DNA from: DASVDK01 sp036381125 [NCBI: Thermodesulfobacteriota bacterium]
Lineage (GTDB): Bacteria > DASVDK01
Assembly: GCA_036381125.1 (NCBI GenBank)
Contig: DASVDK010000278.1
Span: 1-23,891, forward strand
DNA length: 23,891 nucleotides
Direction: 5' to 3'
The position numbers and the translations under genes were made by a program. The notes beneath the pieces are model-generated. The model did not search any database, was not told where the DNA came from, and saw only the letters and a list, made by a program, of their open reading frames with translations. Below, piece after piece: positions 15,906 to 23,123 of the stretch; position 1 is the stretch's first letter, and each line of letters begins with the position of its first letter.

Positions 15906-17009
15906 TCAGTGGATCCGGAGGATCTGATAGAAGGTGTTGCGCTGCGCGGGGCGGAACCCCTCGGCCCGCACGACGTCGAGCAGCTCCTCGATGGGCATCA
16001 GGTAGAAGGTCCCGGCGGCGCTGACGACGTTCTCCTCCATCATCGTCCCGCCCATGTCGTTCACGCCGAAATGGAGCGAGCGGCCGGCCGTGGCCTTGCC
16101 CTGCGTCACGTACGAGGCCTGGAGGTTCGCCACGTTGTCGAGGAAGAGCCGCGCGATGGCGACGGTCCGCAGGTAATGGTCCGCGGGCAGCCGGCGCAGC
16201 TTGCTGCCGCGCGCCTTCATGAGCGGCGTCCCCTCGCCCTGGAAGTTCCAGGCGATGAAGGCGGTGAACCCGCCGGTCTCGTCCTGGAGGGCGCGCACCT
16301 TGCCGAGGTGCGCCATGACCTCCTCGGGGGTCTCGACCGTGCCGTACATCATCGTGGCGGTCGAGCGCAGGCCGATCCGGTGCGCCTGCCGGTGCACCTC
16401 GAGCCACGGCTCGCTCTTGAGCTTGAGCCGGCTGATCGAGTCGCGCACCCGGTCGACCAGGATCTCCCCGCCCCCGCCCGGGATCGAGTCGAGGCCGGCC
16501 GCCTTGAGGCGGACCAGCGTCTCGTGGAGGGAGAGCTTCGAGGCCTTCGCGATCCAGTCGATCTCCGGCGGGCTGAAGGCGTGCAGGTGGATGTCGAAGC
16601 GCGCCTTGATGGCCCTGAGCATCTCCTCGTAGAACTCGATGGTCAGGTCCGGGTGGATGCCGCCCTGCATGAGCACCTCGGTCCCGCCGACCGCCTTGAG
16701 CTCGGCGATCTTCTGGAAGAGCTGCTCGTGCGTGAGGACGTACCCCTCGGCGTGCCCCTTCGGCCTGTAGAAGCTGCAGAAGGAGCAGTAGGCGTTGCAG
16801 ACGTTCGTGTAGTTGACGTTGCGGTCGATGACGTAGGTGACGAGCCCCTCGGGATGGAGGCGGGCCCGCACGGCGTCGGCCGCCCGGCCGAGCGCCTCGA
16901 GGTCGGCCTCGTGCCAGAGGCGCACGGCGTCGGCCTCGGAGAGGCGCTCGCCGGCGAGCGTCCGCTCGAGGATGCTGGCGACCGGTGCAGGCGTCGTCTC
17001 GACGGTCAC
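15906..17009 (-). CDS. mqnC: Cyclic dehypoxanthinyl futalosine synthase MqnC (radical SAM)
   Basis: Radical SAM enzyme of the futalosine route to menaquinone. It cyclises dehypoxanthinyl futalosine to the spiro intermediate that becomes 1,4-dihydroxy-6-naphthoate. The cluster motif is Cys71, Cys75 and Cys78 (NVNYTNVCNAYCSFCSFY, CX3CX2C). MQGGIHPDL, HLHAFSPPEI, LDSIPGGGGEILVD, STATMMYGTVET and DETGGFTAFIAWNFQ separate it from MqnE and from CofG/CofH. The C-terminal LHFGVNDMGGTMMEENVVSAAG is also typical. The 367-residue length is normal. The start is GTG 17009, preceded by AAAGGG at short distance. It follows a UbiA-type prenyltransferase by 19 bases and precedes the lipid kinase by one base. 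mqnA, B, D and E are not in the window. Confidence 0.95.
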   Translation of the reverse strand: MTVETTPAPVASILERTLAGERLSEADAVRLWHEADLEALGRAADAVRARLHPEGLVTYVIDRNVNYTNVCNAYCSFCSFYRPKGHAEGYVLTHEQLFQKIAELKAVGGTEVLMQGGIHPDLTIEFYEEMLRAIKARFDIHLHAFSPPEIDWIAKASKLSLHETLVRLKAAGLDSIPGGGGEILVDRVRDSISRLKLKSEPWLEVHRQAHRIGLRSTATMMYGTVETPEEVMAHLGKVRALQDETGGFTAFIAWNFQGEGTPLMKARGSKLRRLPADHYLRTVAIARLFLDNVANLQASYVTQGKATAGRSLHFGVNDMGGTMMEENVVSAAGTFYLMPIEELLDVVRAEGFRPAQRNTFYQILRIH

Positions 17010-17028
17010 GGCCCGGCCCTTTCGTTCG

Positions 17029-17949
17029 TTAGAGGACGAGGTCGAGCAGCGTCGTCGCGAAGAAGGTCACGCTGATCGTCCCGTTCACGTTGAAGAAGGC
17101 GATGTCGAGCTTCGACAGGTCGTTCGGCGCGAGCAGGCTGTGCTCGTAGGCCAGGAGCGCCGCGACGGCCGCGACCCCGGCGAGGTACCAGGCGCCCAGC
17201 GGGAAGACGACCGGGAGGCTCGCCAGGAGGAGGACCATCGCCGCGTGGAAGGCGCGGGCGATGCGGAGCGCGCCCGGCACGCCGAAACGCACCGGGATGG
17301 ACCTGAGCCCCGCGCGGCGGTCGAAGTCGAGGTCCTGCAGGGCGTACAGCGTGTCGAAGCCGGCGAGCCAGCAGACGACCGCCAGGCAGAGCGGCGCCAC
17401 GGCCCAGTCGGCCGTGCCGCGCACGGCGATCCAGGCGCCGAGCGGCGCGCCCGAGAGGCAGACGCCGAGGACCACGTGCGAGAGGCTCGTGAAGCGCTTG
17501 GTATAGGCGTAGAGTGTGAAGCAGCCGAGCGCCACCGGCGCGAGCGCGAGGCAGAGGGGGCCGAGCCGCGCCGCGGCAACGAGCATGAGGAGCGTCGCCA
17601 CGGCCACGAGCGCCGCGACCTGGCCGCGCGTGACGAGCCCCGCCGGCAGGGCGCGCGACGCGGTGCGAGGGTTGTCGGCGTCGATCCGGTGGTCGATGAG
17701 CCGGTTGAGCCCCATGGCCGCCGTCCGGGCGCCGACCATGGCCGCGAGGATCCAGCCGAGGGTGCCCGCGTCCGGCAGCGCCGCCAGCCCGCCCGGCGCC
17801 TCGGGGTAGTTGACCGCGAGGAGCGCACCCACGCCTGCGAAGGGCAGGGCGAAGACCGTGTGGGAGAACTTGATCATCTCCAGCAGCACGGCCGTGCGGC
17901 GGGCCAGCGCCCGGCCGAGGCCGGGCACGCGAGCGCGGGCGTCGGTCAC
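17029..17949 (-). CDS. mqnP: UbiA-family prenyltransferase, probably MqnP of the futalosine menaquinone pathway
   Basis: An integral membrane enzyme of 306 residues with eight or nine helices that attaches a polyprenyl chain to an aromatic acid. The first Mg-binding motif is GLNRLIDHRID (Asn82, Asp86, Asp90), and the second is ALQDLDFDRRAG (Asp206, Asp210). FSHTVFALPFA at about 28-38 is the conserved first helix. The order with mqnC just downstream makes 1,4-dihydroxy-6-naphthoate the likely acceptor (MqnP). 4-hydroxybenzoate (UbiA) is the alternative, since the folds are alike. The start is taken as GTG 17949. The open frame extends further upstream, but that sequence is the response-regulator gene read out of frame. 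TAGCAT (17961-17966, reverse strand) is a weak -10 candidate. Confidence 0.88.
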   Translation of the reverse strand: MTDARARVPGLGRALARRTAVLLEMIKFSHTVFALPFAGVGALLAVNYPEAPGGLAALPDAGTLGWILAAMVGARTAAMGLNRLIDHRIDADNPRTASRALPAGLVTRGQVAALVAVATLLMLVAAARLGPLCLALAPVALGCFTLYAYTKRFTSLSHVVLGVCLSGAPLGAWIAVRGTADWAVAPLCLAVVCWLAGFDTLYALQDLDFDRRAGLRSIPVRFGVPGALRIARAFHAAMVLLLASLPVVFPLGAWYLAGVAAVAALLAYEHSLLAPNDLSKLDIAFFNVNGTISVTFFATTLLDLVL

Positions 17950-17968
17950 CACGGCCGCGCATGCTAGC

Positions 17969-17985
17969 AATTCTGCTGAGGAATT
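17969..17985. repeat. small inverted repeat between response regulator and mqnP
   Basis: AATTC-7-GAATT lies in the 44-base gap between the response regulator stop and the mqnP start. It could be an operator or a weak stem in the message. It is AT-rich, unlike its surroundings, and has no T-run, so it is not called a terminator. Confidence 0.3.
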
Positions 17986-17993
17986 ACCAGGCG

Positions 17994-18593
17994 CTAGGCG
18001 CCGCGCGAGGATCGACCGCGCGTCTCGCCGCGCGACCGGGCGACGATCGGCGGATAGCCGTCGCACGCGGACGAACGATCCGCCGCGAAGCCGTCGACCG
18101 GCGGGTTCGCAGCGGGCCGCGTGTGCCCGTCGGTCCAGGCCTCCTCCTCCCGGCGGTCGCCGGCTCGCCGCTCGGACCCGTGCCAGCACGCGTCCTGTTG
18201 CCGGCGCTCGTGGACGCGACGCTCGTGACCGCGGGCGACCAGGCGCTCGATCACGTCGAGGAGCTCGTCCACGTCGAACGGCTTCTCCAGGAACGCGCTG
18301 CCGCCGGCGGCCATCGCCTCGCGCCGCCGCGCGTTCGTGGCCGCCGTGAGGAACAGGACCGGGATCCGCGGATCCCGCCGGCGCAGGCGGCGGCACGCCT
18401 CGATCCCGTCCACCCCGGGCAGGTTCACGTCAAGAATCACCAGATCGGGCCTGGCGGACATGTGAGCCAGCGCCTGGTCGGCCGTCTCTGCGAGCACCGT
18501 CCGGTAGCCCGACATCGTGAGGATGGTGTCGAGGAGCTGGCAGATGTCGGCTTCGTCGTCCACGCAGAGAATCAAGGCGCCCGCGTTGGTCAT
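17994..18593 (-). CDS. Single-domain response regulator with basic C-terminal tail
   Basis: CheY-type receiver domain in residues 1-122: acidic pair Asp12/Asp13 (CVDDEAD), phosphorylated Asp55 (LVILDVNLPGVDG), Thr83 (FLTAATN) and Lys104 (LEKPFD). All key residues are present. There is no recognised output domain. The remaining ~77 residues are Arg-, Gly- and Glu-rich (including GSERRAGDRREEE) and probably disordered. The receiver therefore likely works by partner binding in a phosphorelay. No kinase gene lies in the window. The ATG at 18593 has only a weak AGGG upstream. It is followed by mqnP after 44 bases in the same direction, but a functional link is not evident. The tail could also reflect a shift out of an original stop, because its composition resembles non-coding GC-rich sequence. 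Confidence 0.88.
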   Translation of the reverse strand: MTNAGALILCVDDEADICQLLDTILTMSGYRTVLAETADQALAHMSARPDLVILDVNLPGVDGIEACRRLRRRDPRIPVLFLTAATNARRREAMAAGGSAFLEKPFDVDELLDVIERLVARGHERRVHERRQQDACWHGSERRAGDRREEEAWTDGHTRPAANPPVDGFAADRSSACDGYPPIVARSRGETRGRSSRGA

Positions 18594-19027
18594 GTCCGAT
18601 CGACCCTTGATGAGAAGGATCGCCCGACTTCAAGCACGGCTCGTGCCGAACCGATAGCAAGGCAGGGCCGCACATGGACCGGCCGGTTCATCCGGTCGCC
18701 GGTCGCAGCGCCGGGACGCGGCCCTCGATCGCGCTCGAGCGCGCCCGCGGCAAGGCGCGATGCGTCGTGACCAGGCGCTCGATCGGCCGGCAAGCGCGGG
18801 AGGTCGAGAGGCTCCGGGCCCATGCGGCGGCGCCGAGTCGCGCACCGCCGAGAGGCCGGTCGACGAGGGGGCGCGCCGCGGGTACGGCGGCAGCCGCGAG
18901 GGAGCACGCACCGGGGCGCGCCGTCCGCCGGCGCGATCACCAGCGGAGGGGTCCCCGTGCGTCCCCTCGGGCGGGAACGGGCAAGGTCCTCACGCGACTC
19001 GTCCGGTAGCGGAAAGCATGCCCAGGC

Positions 19028-19047
19028 CCCGAGAGGATTTCCTCGGG
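19028..19047. promoter_or_regulatory. inverted repeat just upstream of the prpB -10, candidate operator
   Basis: CCCGAG (19028-19033) and CTCGGG (19042-19047) form a 6-base inverted repeat around AGGATTTC, covering the place where a -35 would sit for the -10 at 19051. No -35 consensus is seen there, so a regulator bound here could drive or block transcription. The nature of the regulator is unknown. Confidence 0.3.
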
Positions 19048-19056
19048 TGTTACACT
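19048..19056 (+). promoter_or_regulatory. extended -10 promoter element for prpB-prpD
   Basis: TGT followed by TACACT matches the extended -10 pattern TGnTAnnnT. Extended -10 promoters need little or no -35, which fits its absence here. Transcription would start near 19063, giving a leader of about 58 bases with two hairpins. Confidence 0.45.
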
Positions 19057-19063
19057 CCGGGTC

Positions 19064-19106
19064 CCGGCGGCTCTCCGCCGGCCCCCATGCGGCGGCGCGC
19101 GCCGCC
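19064..19106 (+). promoter_or_regulatory. two GC-rich hairpins in the prpB leader, next to the ribosome site
   Basis: CCGGCGG-CTCT-CCGCCGG (19064-19081) is a perfect 7-base-pair stem with a 4-base loop. GGCGGCGCGCGCCGCC (19091-19106) is a perfect 16-base palindrome. The palindrome ends exactly where GGAGGAA begins (19107-19113), so folding could affect ribosome access. High local GC makes chance palindromes more likely, so function is unproven. Confidence 0.4.
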
Positions 19107-19113
19107 GGAGGAA
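19107..19113 (+). promoter_or_regulatory. ribosome binding site of prpB
   Basis: GGAGGAA seven bases before the ATG at 19121; strong match and normal spacing. Confidence 0.75.
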
Positions 19114-19120
19114 CGCTCTC

Positions 19121-20035
19121 ATGACCTGGCTCGTCGAACGCGACCGCGACCCGCTGCCCGCCGGGGTGCGGCTCGCCGATCTCGTCGCCCGGCCTCGCAT
19201 CCTGCGCGTCCCGGGCGCCCACAACCCGCTTGCCGCCCTGCTCGCCCGAAAGGCGGGCTTCGAGGCGATCTACCTGTCCGGCGCGGCGCTCACCGCCAGC
19301 CTGGCCATGCCGGACCTCGGCGTGCTCACGCTCTCCGAGCTGGTGTTCTTCAGCCGGGCCATCGTCCGCGCGAGCGGGCTGCCGCTGATCGTGGACGGGG
19401 ACACCGGCTTCGGCGAGGCGCTCAACGTGGCGCGTACGGTGGCCGAGCTGGAGGAGGCCGGCGCCGCGGCGGTCCAGCTCGAGGACCAGGTCCTGCCGAA
19501 GAAGTGCGGGCATCTGTCCGACAAGCGGCTCGCGCCGCCCGAGGAGGCGGCCCGCAAGATCGCGGCCGCGGTGCGCGCCGCCCGGCACCTGCGCATCGTG
19601 GCCCGCACGGACGCCGCCGCGTCGGAGGGCCTGGCCGCCGCGATCGATCGCGCCAAGCGCTACCTCGACGCCGGGGCGCACGTGATCTTCCCCGAGGCCC
19701 TCACGACCGCCGACGACTTCCGCCGGTTCGCCGACGCCGTGAAGGCGCCCCTCCTCGCCAACATGACGGAGTTCGGCAGGACGCCGCTCTTCACGGCGGA
19801 GGAGTTCGAGGCGTTCGGCTTCAGGCTCGTGATCTGGCCGGTGTCGTCCCTGCGGGCATCGGCCTTTGCCGTGGAGCGGCTCTACCAGGAGCTGGCCGCC
19901 ACGGGGACGCAGAAGGGATACCTGGATCGTATGCAGGCGCGCAAGGACCTCTACGCCACGATCCGCTACCAGGACTACGAGGCGCTGGACGACGCCATCG
20001 CGAAGAGCATCGTGCCCGACGGGAGCCACTCGTGA
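19121..20035 (+). CDS. prpB: Methylisocitrate lyase PrpB (isocitrate lyase/PEP mutase family)
   Basis: Cleaves 2-methylisocitrate to pyruvate and succinate, the last step of the methylcitrate cycle for propionyl-CoA. The 304-residue protein has the catalytic loop KKCGH (127-131, Cys129). It also has the substrate/Mg motifs [10 protein letters not shown] (51-60) and VDGDTGFG (91-98, where many relatives have VDADTGFG), LEDQV (120-124), VARTDA, and [15 protein letters not shown]. The C-terminal [21 protein letters not shown] strongly resembles E. coli PrpB. Carboxyphosphonoenolpyruvate phosphonomutase-like or oxaloacetate hydrolase relatives share the fold but usually lack this whole set. The ATG follows GGAGGAA. 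It overlaps prpD by four bases (GTGA), which supports the assignment. prpC is not adjacent. Confidence 0.92.
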   Translation: MTWLVERDRDPLPAGVRLADLVARPRILRVPGAHNPLAALLARKAGFEAIYLSGAALTASLAMPDLGVLTLSELVFFSRAIVRASGLPLIVDGDTGFGEALNVARTVAELEEAGAAAVQLEDQVLPKKCGHLSDKRLAPPEEAARKIAAAVRAARHLRIVARTDAAASEGLAAAIDRAKRYLDAGAHVIFPEALTTADDFRRFADAVKAPLLANMTEFGRTPLFTAEEFEAFGFRLVIWPVSSLRASAFAVERLYQELAATGTQKGYLDRMQARKDLYATIRYQDYEALDDAIAKSIVPDGSHS

Positions 20036-21537
20036 AGCGCCGCGTCGTACGGACCCACCCGTCGGCGGCGCGGCTGCCGCGGGAGGAGGAGCTGGCCTGG
20101 CGCTTCGCCGCCTTCGCGGCCAGCGTGCCGCCGGTCGACGCGGACGTCGCCGAGATGGTCGGCTGCCGCGTGATCGACAACGCGGCCGTCGCCCTCGCGG
20201 CCATCAACCGCCACCCGGTCGCCTCGGCCCGCGCCATGGCGCTCGCGCACCCGCGGCCCGGCGGCGCCACCCTCTTCGGGCTGCCGCCGGCGGTCACGGT
20301 GCACGCCGAGTGGGCGGCCTGGGCCAACGGCACGGCCGTGCGAGAGCTGGACTTCCACGACACCTTCCTCGCCGCCGAGTACGCCCACCCGGCCGACTCG
20401 ATCCCGCCGCTTCTCGCCGTGGCGCAGCAGAAGGGGATCGGGGGCGATCGGCTGGTGCGGGCCATCGCCGTGGCCTACGAGGTCCACGTGAGCCTCGCGA
20501 AGGCGATCTCCCTGCACGAGTTCAAGAAGGACCACGTCGGCCACCTCTGCCCCGCGCAGGCCGCCGGGCTCGGCGCGCTCCTCGGGCTGCCGGTCGAGAC
20601 GATCTACCACGCCGTCAACCAGGCGGTGCACCTGTCGTTCTCCACGCGGCAGTCGCGCAAGGGGCAGATCACCTCGTGGAAGGCCTACGCGCCCGCCTTC
20701 GCCGGCAAGACCGCCATCGAGGCGGTCGACCGCGCCATGCGCGGCGAGGGGGCGCCGAACCCCATCTGGGAGGGGGAGGACGGCGTCATCGCCTGGATGC
20801 TCGGCGGCCGCGACCGGGAGTACGAGGTGCCGGTGCCGGAACCGGGCGAGCGCCCGCGCGCCATCCTCGAGACGTACACGAAGGCGCACTCGGCCGAGTA
20901 CCAGGCCCAGGCGCTCATCGACCTGGCCTTCGACCTGCGCACGCGGATCGACCTCGCGCGCGTGCGGGAGATCGTCGTCTCGACGAGCCACCATACCCAC
21001 TACGTCATCGGCTCGGGCGCGGGCGACCCGCAGAAGTACGATCCCGACGCGTCGCGCGAGACGCTCGACCACTCGATCATGTACATCCTCGCCGTCGCGC
21101 TCGAGGACGGGCGCTGGCATCACGTGGACAGCTACACGCCGGAGCGCGCGCACCGCCCCTCCACCGTGGCCCTCTGGCGGAAGATCCGCACGGTCGAGGA
21201 CCCGGCGTGGACCGCCCGCTACCACGACCCCGACCCGACCAGGAAGGCCTTCGGCGGGCGCGTCGAGGTCACGCTCGACGACGGCTCGGTGATCGCGGCC
21301 GAGAAGGCGGTGGCCGACGCGCACCCCAACGGCGCCGCGCCCTGGCGGACCGCCGACTACGTCGGCAAGTTCCGCGGGCTCACGCAGGGCCTCGTGCTCC
21401 CGGGCGAGGCGGAGCGCTTCCTCGAGCTGGCCTCGCGCCTGTCGTCGCTCTCTCCGGCCGAGGTGCGGCGCCTCAACCCGCCCCTGCCGCCCGGCGCGGT
21501 GAAGCCGTCCGAGGCGGACGACGAGGGGATCTTCTGA
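20032..21537 (+). CDS. prpD: 2-methylcitrate dehydratase PrpD (MmgE/PrpD family)
   Basis: Dehydrates 2-methylcitrate to 2-methyl-cis-aconitate in the methylcitrate cycle. The 501-residue length is close to E. coli PrpD (483). Key stretches are [21 protein letters not shown] (in two parts: ELDFHD 105-110, then [12 protein letters not shown]), [45 protein letters not shown] and the late [16 protein letters not shown]. These point to true PrpD rather than distant MmgE homologues. The GTG start at 20032 overlaps the prpB stop and has GGGAG eight bases upstream. With prpB it forms a coupled pair; the methylcitrate synthase prpC must be elsewhere. The convergent tetR gene ends 44 bases downstream with no clear terminator between. 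Confidence 0.93.
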   Translation: MKRRVVRTHPSAARLPREEELAWRFAAFAASVPPVDADVAEMVGCRVIDNAAVALAAINRHPVASARAMALAHPRPGGATLFGLPPAVTVHAEWAAWANGTAVRELDFHDTFLAAEYAHPADSIPPLLAVAQQKGIGGDRLVRAIAVAYEVHVSLAKAISLHEFKKDHVGHLCPAQAAGLGALLGLPVETIYHAVNQAVHLSFSTRQSRKGQITSWKAYAPAFAGKTAIEAVDRAMRGEGAPNPIWEGEDGVIAWMLGGRDREYEVPVPEPGERPRAILETYTKAHSAEYQAQALIDLAFDLRTRIDLARVREIVVSTSHHTHYVIGSGAGDPQKYDPDASRETLDHSIMYILAVALEDGRWHHVDSYTPERAHRPSTVALWRKIRTVEDPAWTARYHDPDPTRKAFGGRVEVTLDDGSVIAAEKAVADAHPNGAAPWRTADYVGKFRGLTQGLVLPGEAERFLELASRLSSLSPAEVRRLNPPLPPGAVKPSEADDEGIF

Positions 21538-21581
21538 CGGTCGCCCGGGGCGGGGGCGCGTTTCGGCCGTCGGTCCCGGCC

Positions 21582-22193
21582 TCACCGGCGCTCGATCCTC
21601 TCGAACGCGCTGTCGACGACGGTGTCGACGAAGGCGTCGTCGACCGGGCGGCCCGTGACGAGGATCCGGTAGTAGATCGGGCCGTAGATCATGTCGATCA
21701 GCGCGTCGATGTCCTTCACGGGGCGTAGCTCGCCCCGGCGAACGCCCTCGGTGACCATGGCGCGCAGGCGCGCGCGCCGCGGGATCGCGTACCGCTCGGC
21801 GAACTCGCGGGCGAGCTGCGGGTCACCCTGCTTGGCCGCGATCAGGGCGATGACCGGGGCCCCCTCCGCCGTGGTCAGGTAGCGTGCCGTGTCGGCGAGC
21901 TGGCGCCTGAACTTCTCGCGGAGCGTCGGCGCGTCCCGATAGTCCGCGAGCGGGCGCATGCGGCCGACGACGCTCTCGAGCAGCACCGCGGCCTTGTTCG
22001 GCCACCAGCGGTAGACCGTGGCCTTGCTGACGCCGGCCGCGGCCGCGATCGCGTCCACCGAAACGGCACCGAACCCGCCTTCCCGGAAGAGCCGCTCGGC
22101 CGCCGACAGGATCGCCCGCCGCGCGGCCTCACTCCTCGGGCGGCCGCGCCGCGCCCGGGTGTCCAGTCCGCGTCCTGGTGTCGGTGTCGTCAT
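21582..22193 (-). CDS. TetR/AcrR-family transcriptional regulator
   Basis: The 203-residue one-component repressor has its DNA-binding helix-turn-helix at residues 46-68 (VDAIAAAAGVSKATVYRWWPNK), after a basic arm (RARRGRPRSEAARRAIL). The ligand domain (about 75-200) resembles the TetR_C_11/16 type, with YGPIYYRILVTGRPVDDAF near its end. The ligand is unknown. The ATG at 22193 follows AGGGGG at four bases. It is divergent from the racemase-like/SDR pair, with an imperfect 19-bp palindrome in the shared region, so it probably represses those genes and possibly itself. Confidence 0.94.
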   Translation of the reverse strand: MTTPTPGRGLDTRARRGRPRSEAARRAILSAAERLFREGGFGAVSVDAIAAAAGVSKATVYRWWPNKAAVLLESVVGRMRPLADYRDAPTLREKFRRQLADTARYLTTAEGAPVIALIAAKQGDPQLAREFAERYAIPRRARLRAMVTEGVRRGELRPVKDIDALIDMIYGPIYYRILVTGRPVDDAFVDTVVDSAFERIERR

Positions 22194-22202
22194 CGTGCCC
22201 CC

Positions 22203-22231
22203 TTGACGTGCCTGCCCGCCACTCTTACGAT
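22203..22231 (+). promoter_or_regulatory. sigma70-type promoter of the racemase-SDR operon
   Basis: TTGACG (22203-22208) and TACGAT (22226-22231) with an exact 17-base spacer, five of six and four or five of six consensus matches respectively. Transcription would begin near 22238. This argues against any translation start upstream of that point and supports ATG 22287 as the start of the first gene. Confidence 0.7.
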
Positions 22232-22250
22232 ACTAGACGAGTCGTTTCGT
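22232..22250. promoter_or_regulatory. imperfect 19-bp palindrome, candidate TetR operator
   Basis: ACTAGACGA-G-TCGTTTCGT: the arms pair at seven of nine positions (inner ACGA/TCGT perfect). It lies directly after the -10 and over the predicted start point, the usual place for a repressor site, between the tetR gene and its divergent neighbours. Reverse-strand TAGTAT (22230-22235) could be the tetR -10, so one bound dimer could block both directions. Confidence 0.55.
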
Positions 22251-22286
22251 TATTTCGCGAACCCCGTTTCCTCTGCACGAGGCGCC

Positions 22287-23123
22287 ATGCGGCTCTGGTA
22301 CCAGTCGCTCACCCGGCAAGATGCCTGGCCGGCGTACAACGCCACCCTCCGCCGCGTCCTGGCGGGCGTCGCGGACCCGGGCACATCGATCGAGGTCCAC
22401 GGCATCAGGAAGGTCGGGGGCATCGGGGACCAGTACCGATACCTCGAGTTCCTCGAGACCGCCGAGGTCCTGGAGAACGTCCAGCGGGCCGATCGCGAAG
22501 GCTTCGACGCGTTCCTGATCGGCAACATCGGGGATCCGGGTCTCAGGGAAGCCCGCGAGCTGGCGAGGATCCCCGTGCTCGGCCTGTGCGAGACCTCGCT
22601 CCACATCGCCTGCATGATGGGGGCAAGCTTCGCGCTTGTCACGGCGAACGAGAAGTTCACGCCCCGGATCGTCGAGAACGTCCGACGCTACGGGCTCGAG
22701 AGCCGGCTGGCCGGCGTGCAGCGGATGACCGTCGAGCGCCTCGTCGACCTCGACGCCGGCTTCGTGGACCCGGCCGCACGCGAGCGGCTCACGAGCGAGT
22801 TCCGCAGCGCGGCGGCCCGCGCCGCGGCGGCCGGCGCGGAGGTGGTCATCCCGTGCGTCGGCGTCCTCATGGCGCTCCTTGCCGACGCCGGGATCCACAC
22901 GGCGGGGCAGGGCGCGCCGGTGCTGAACGGCATCGTGGCGCTCGTCAAGACGGGCGAGGCGGTGGCGCGGATGCACGGCCTCATGGGAGGCCGCTTCACG
23001 AGCCGGCGCGCCGCGTACGCCCAGCCGCCGAGCGAGCAGATCGACGAGCTGCGCCGCTTCTACGGCCAGGTGTATTCGCACATCCCATCGCCGTCCGGAA
23101 CCCCGGAGGGGGGCCGCCCGTGA
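22287..23123 (+). CDS. Asp/Glu/hydantoin racemase-superfamily protein
   Basis: The 278-residue protein shares the superfamily layout: LIGNIGDPGLREARE (78-91), PVLGLCETSLHIACMMGASFA (two pieces around Cys101 and Cys109), FALVTANEKF, and EVVIPCVGVLMALL with Cys190. In classical hydantoin and Asp/Glu racemases two cysteines act as acid and base. Here Cys190 lies at the second site, but the first site, normally C-x-DPGL-like, reads GNIGDPGL with Asn80. The enzyme may therefore be an isomerase, decarboxylase or lyase variant rather than a racemase. The ATG at 22287 has GAGG close by. An upstream in-frame ATG at 22203 would precede the predicted transcription start and add residues with no family likeness. 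It overlaps the SDR gene by four bases. Confidence 0.85.
   Translation: MRLWYQSLTRQDAWPAYNATLRRVLAGVADPGTSIEVHGIRKVGGIGDQYRYLEFLETAEVLENVQRADREGFDAFLIGNIGDPGLREARELARIPVLGLCETSLHIACMMGASFALVTANEKFTPRIVENVRRYGLESRLAGVQRMTVERLVDLDAGFVDPAARERLTSEFRSAAARAAAAGAEVVIPCVGVLMALLADAGIHTAGQGAPVLNGIVALVKTGEAVARMHGLMGGRFTSRRAAYAQPPSEQIDELRRFYGQVYSHIPSPSGTPEGGRP

Larger units (their letters stand above)
18594..19120. other. 527-base gene-free stretch between divergent genes, holds prpB promoter region
   Basis: The response regulator and prpB diverge from this region. Several open frames exist (for example a 111-codon frame at 18674-19009), but their products are Arg/Ala/Gly-rich with no motif, and none has a convincing ribosome site, as expected by chance at this GC content. 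Visible signals: a 13-base inverted repeat GCACG-GCT-CGTGC (18634-18646) upstream of the response regulator, an inverted repeat and an extended -10 near 19028-19056, and two strong hairpins before prpB. No promoter is recognised for the response regulator. Confidence 0.55.

Noticed and set aside
15906-17009. Calling the radical SAM gene mqnE or cofH
   Set aside because: HLHAFSPPEI, SIPGGGGEIL and DETGGFTAFI are MqnC features; MqnE and CofH differ in these segments.
18674-19009. 111-codon forward open frame between the response regulator and prpB
   Set aside because: Arg/Ala/Gly-rich composition, no ribosome site, no motif; looks like chance in GC-rich non-coding DNA.
19975-21585. 536-codon reverse-strand open frame opposite prpD
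   Set aside because: Mirror of the prpD coding pattern; no family-like segments, while prpD is clearly conserved.
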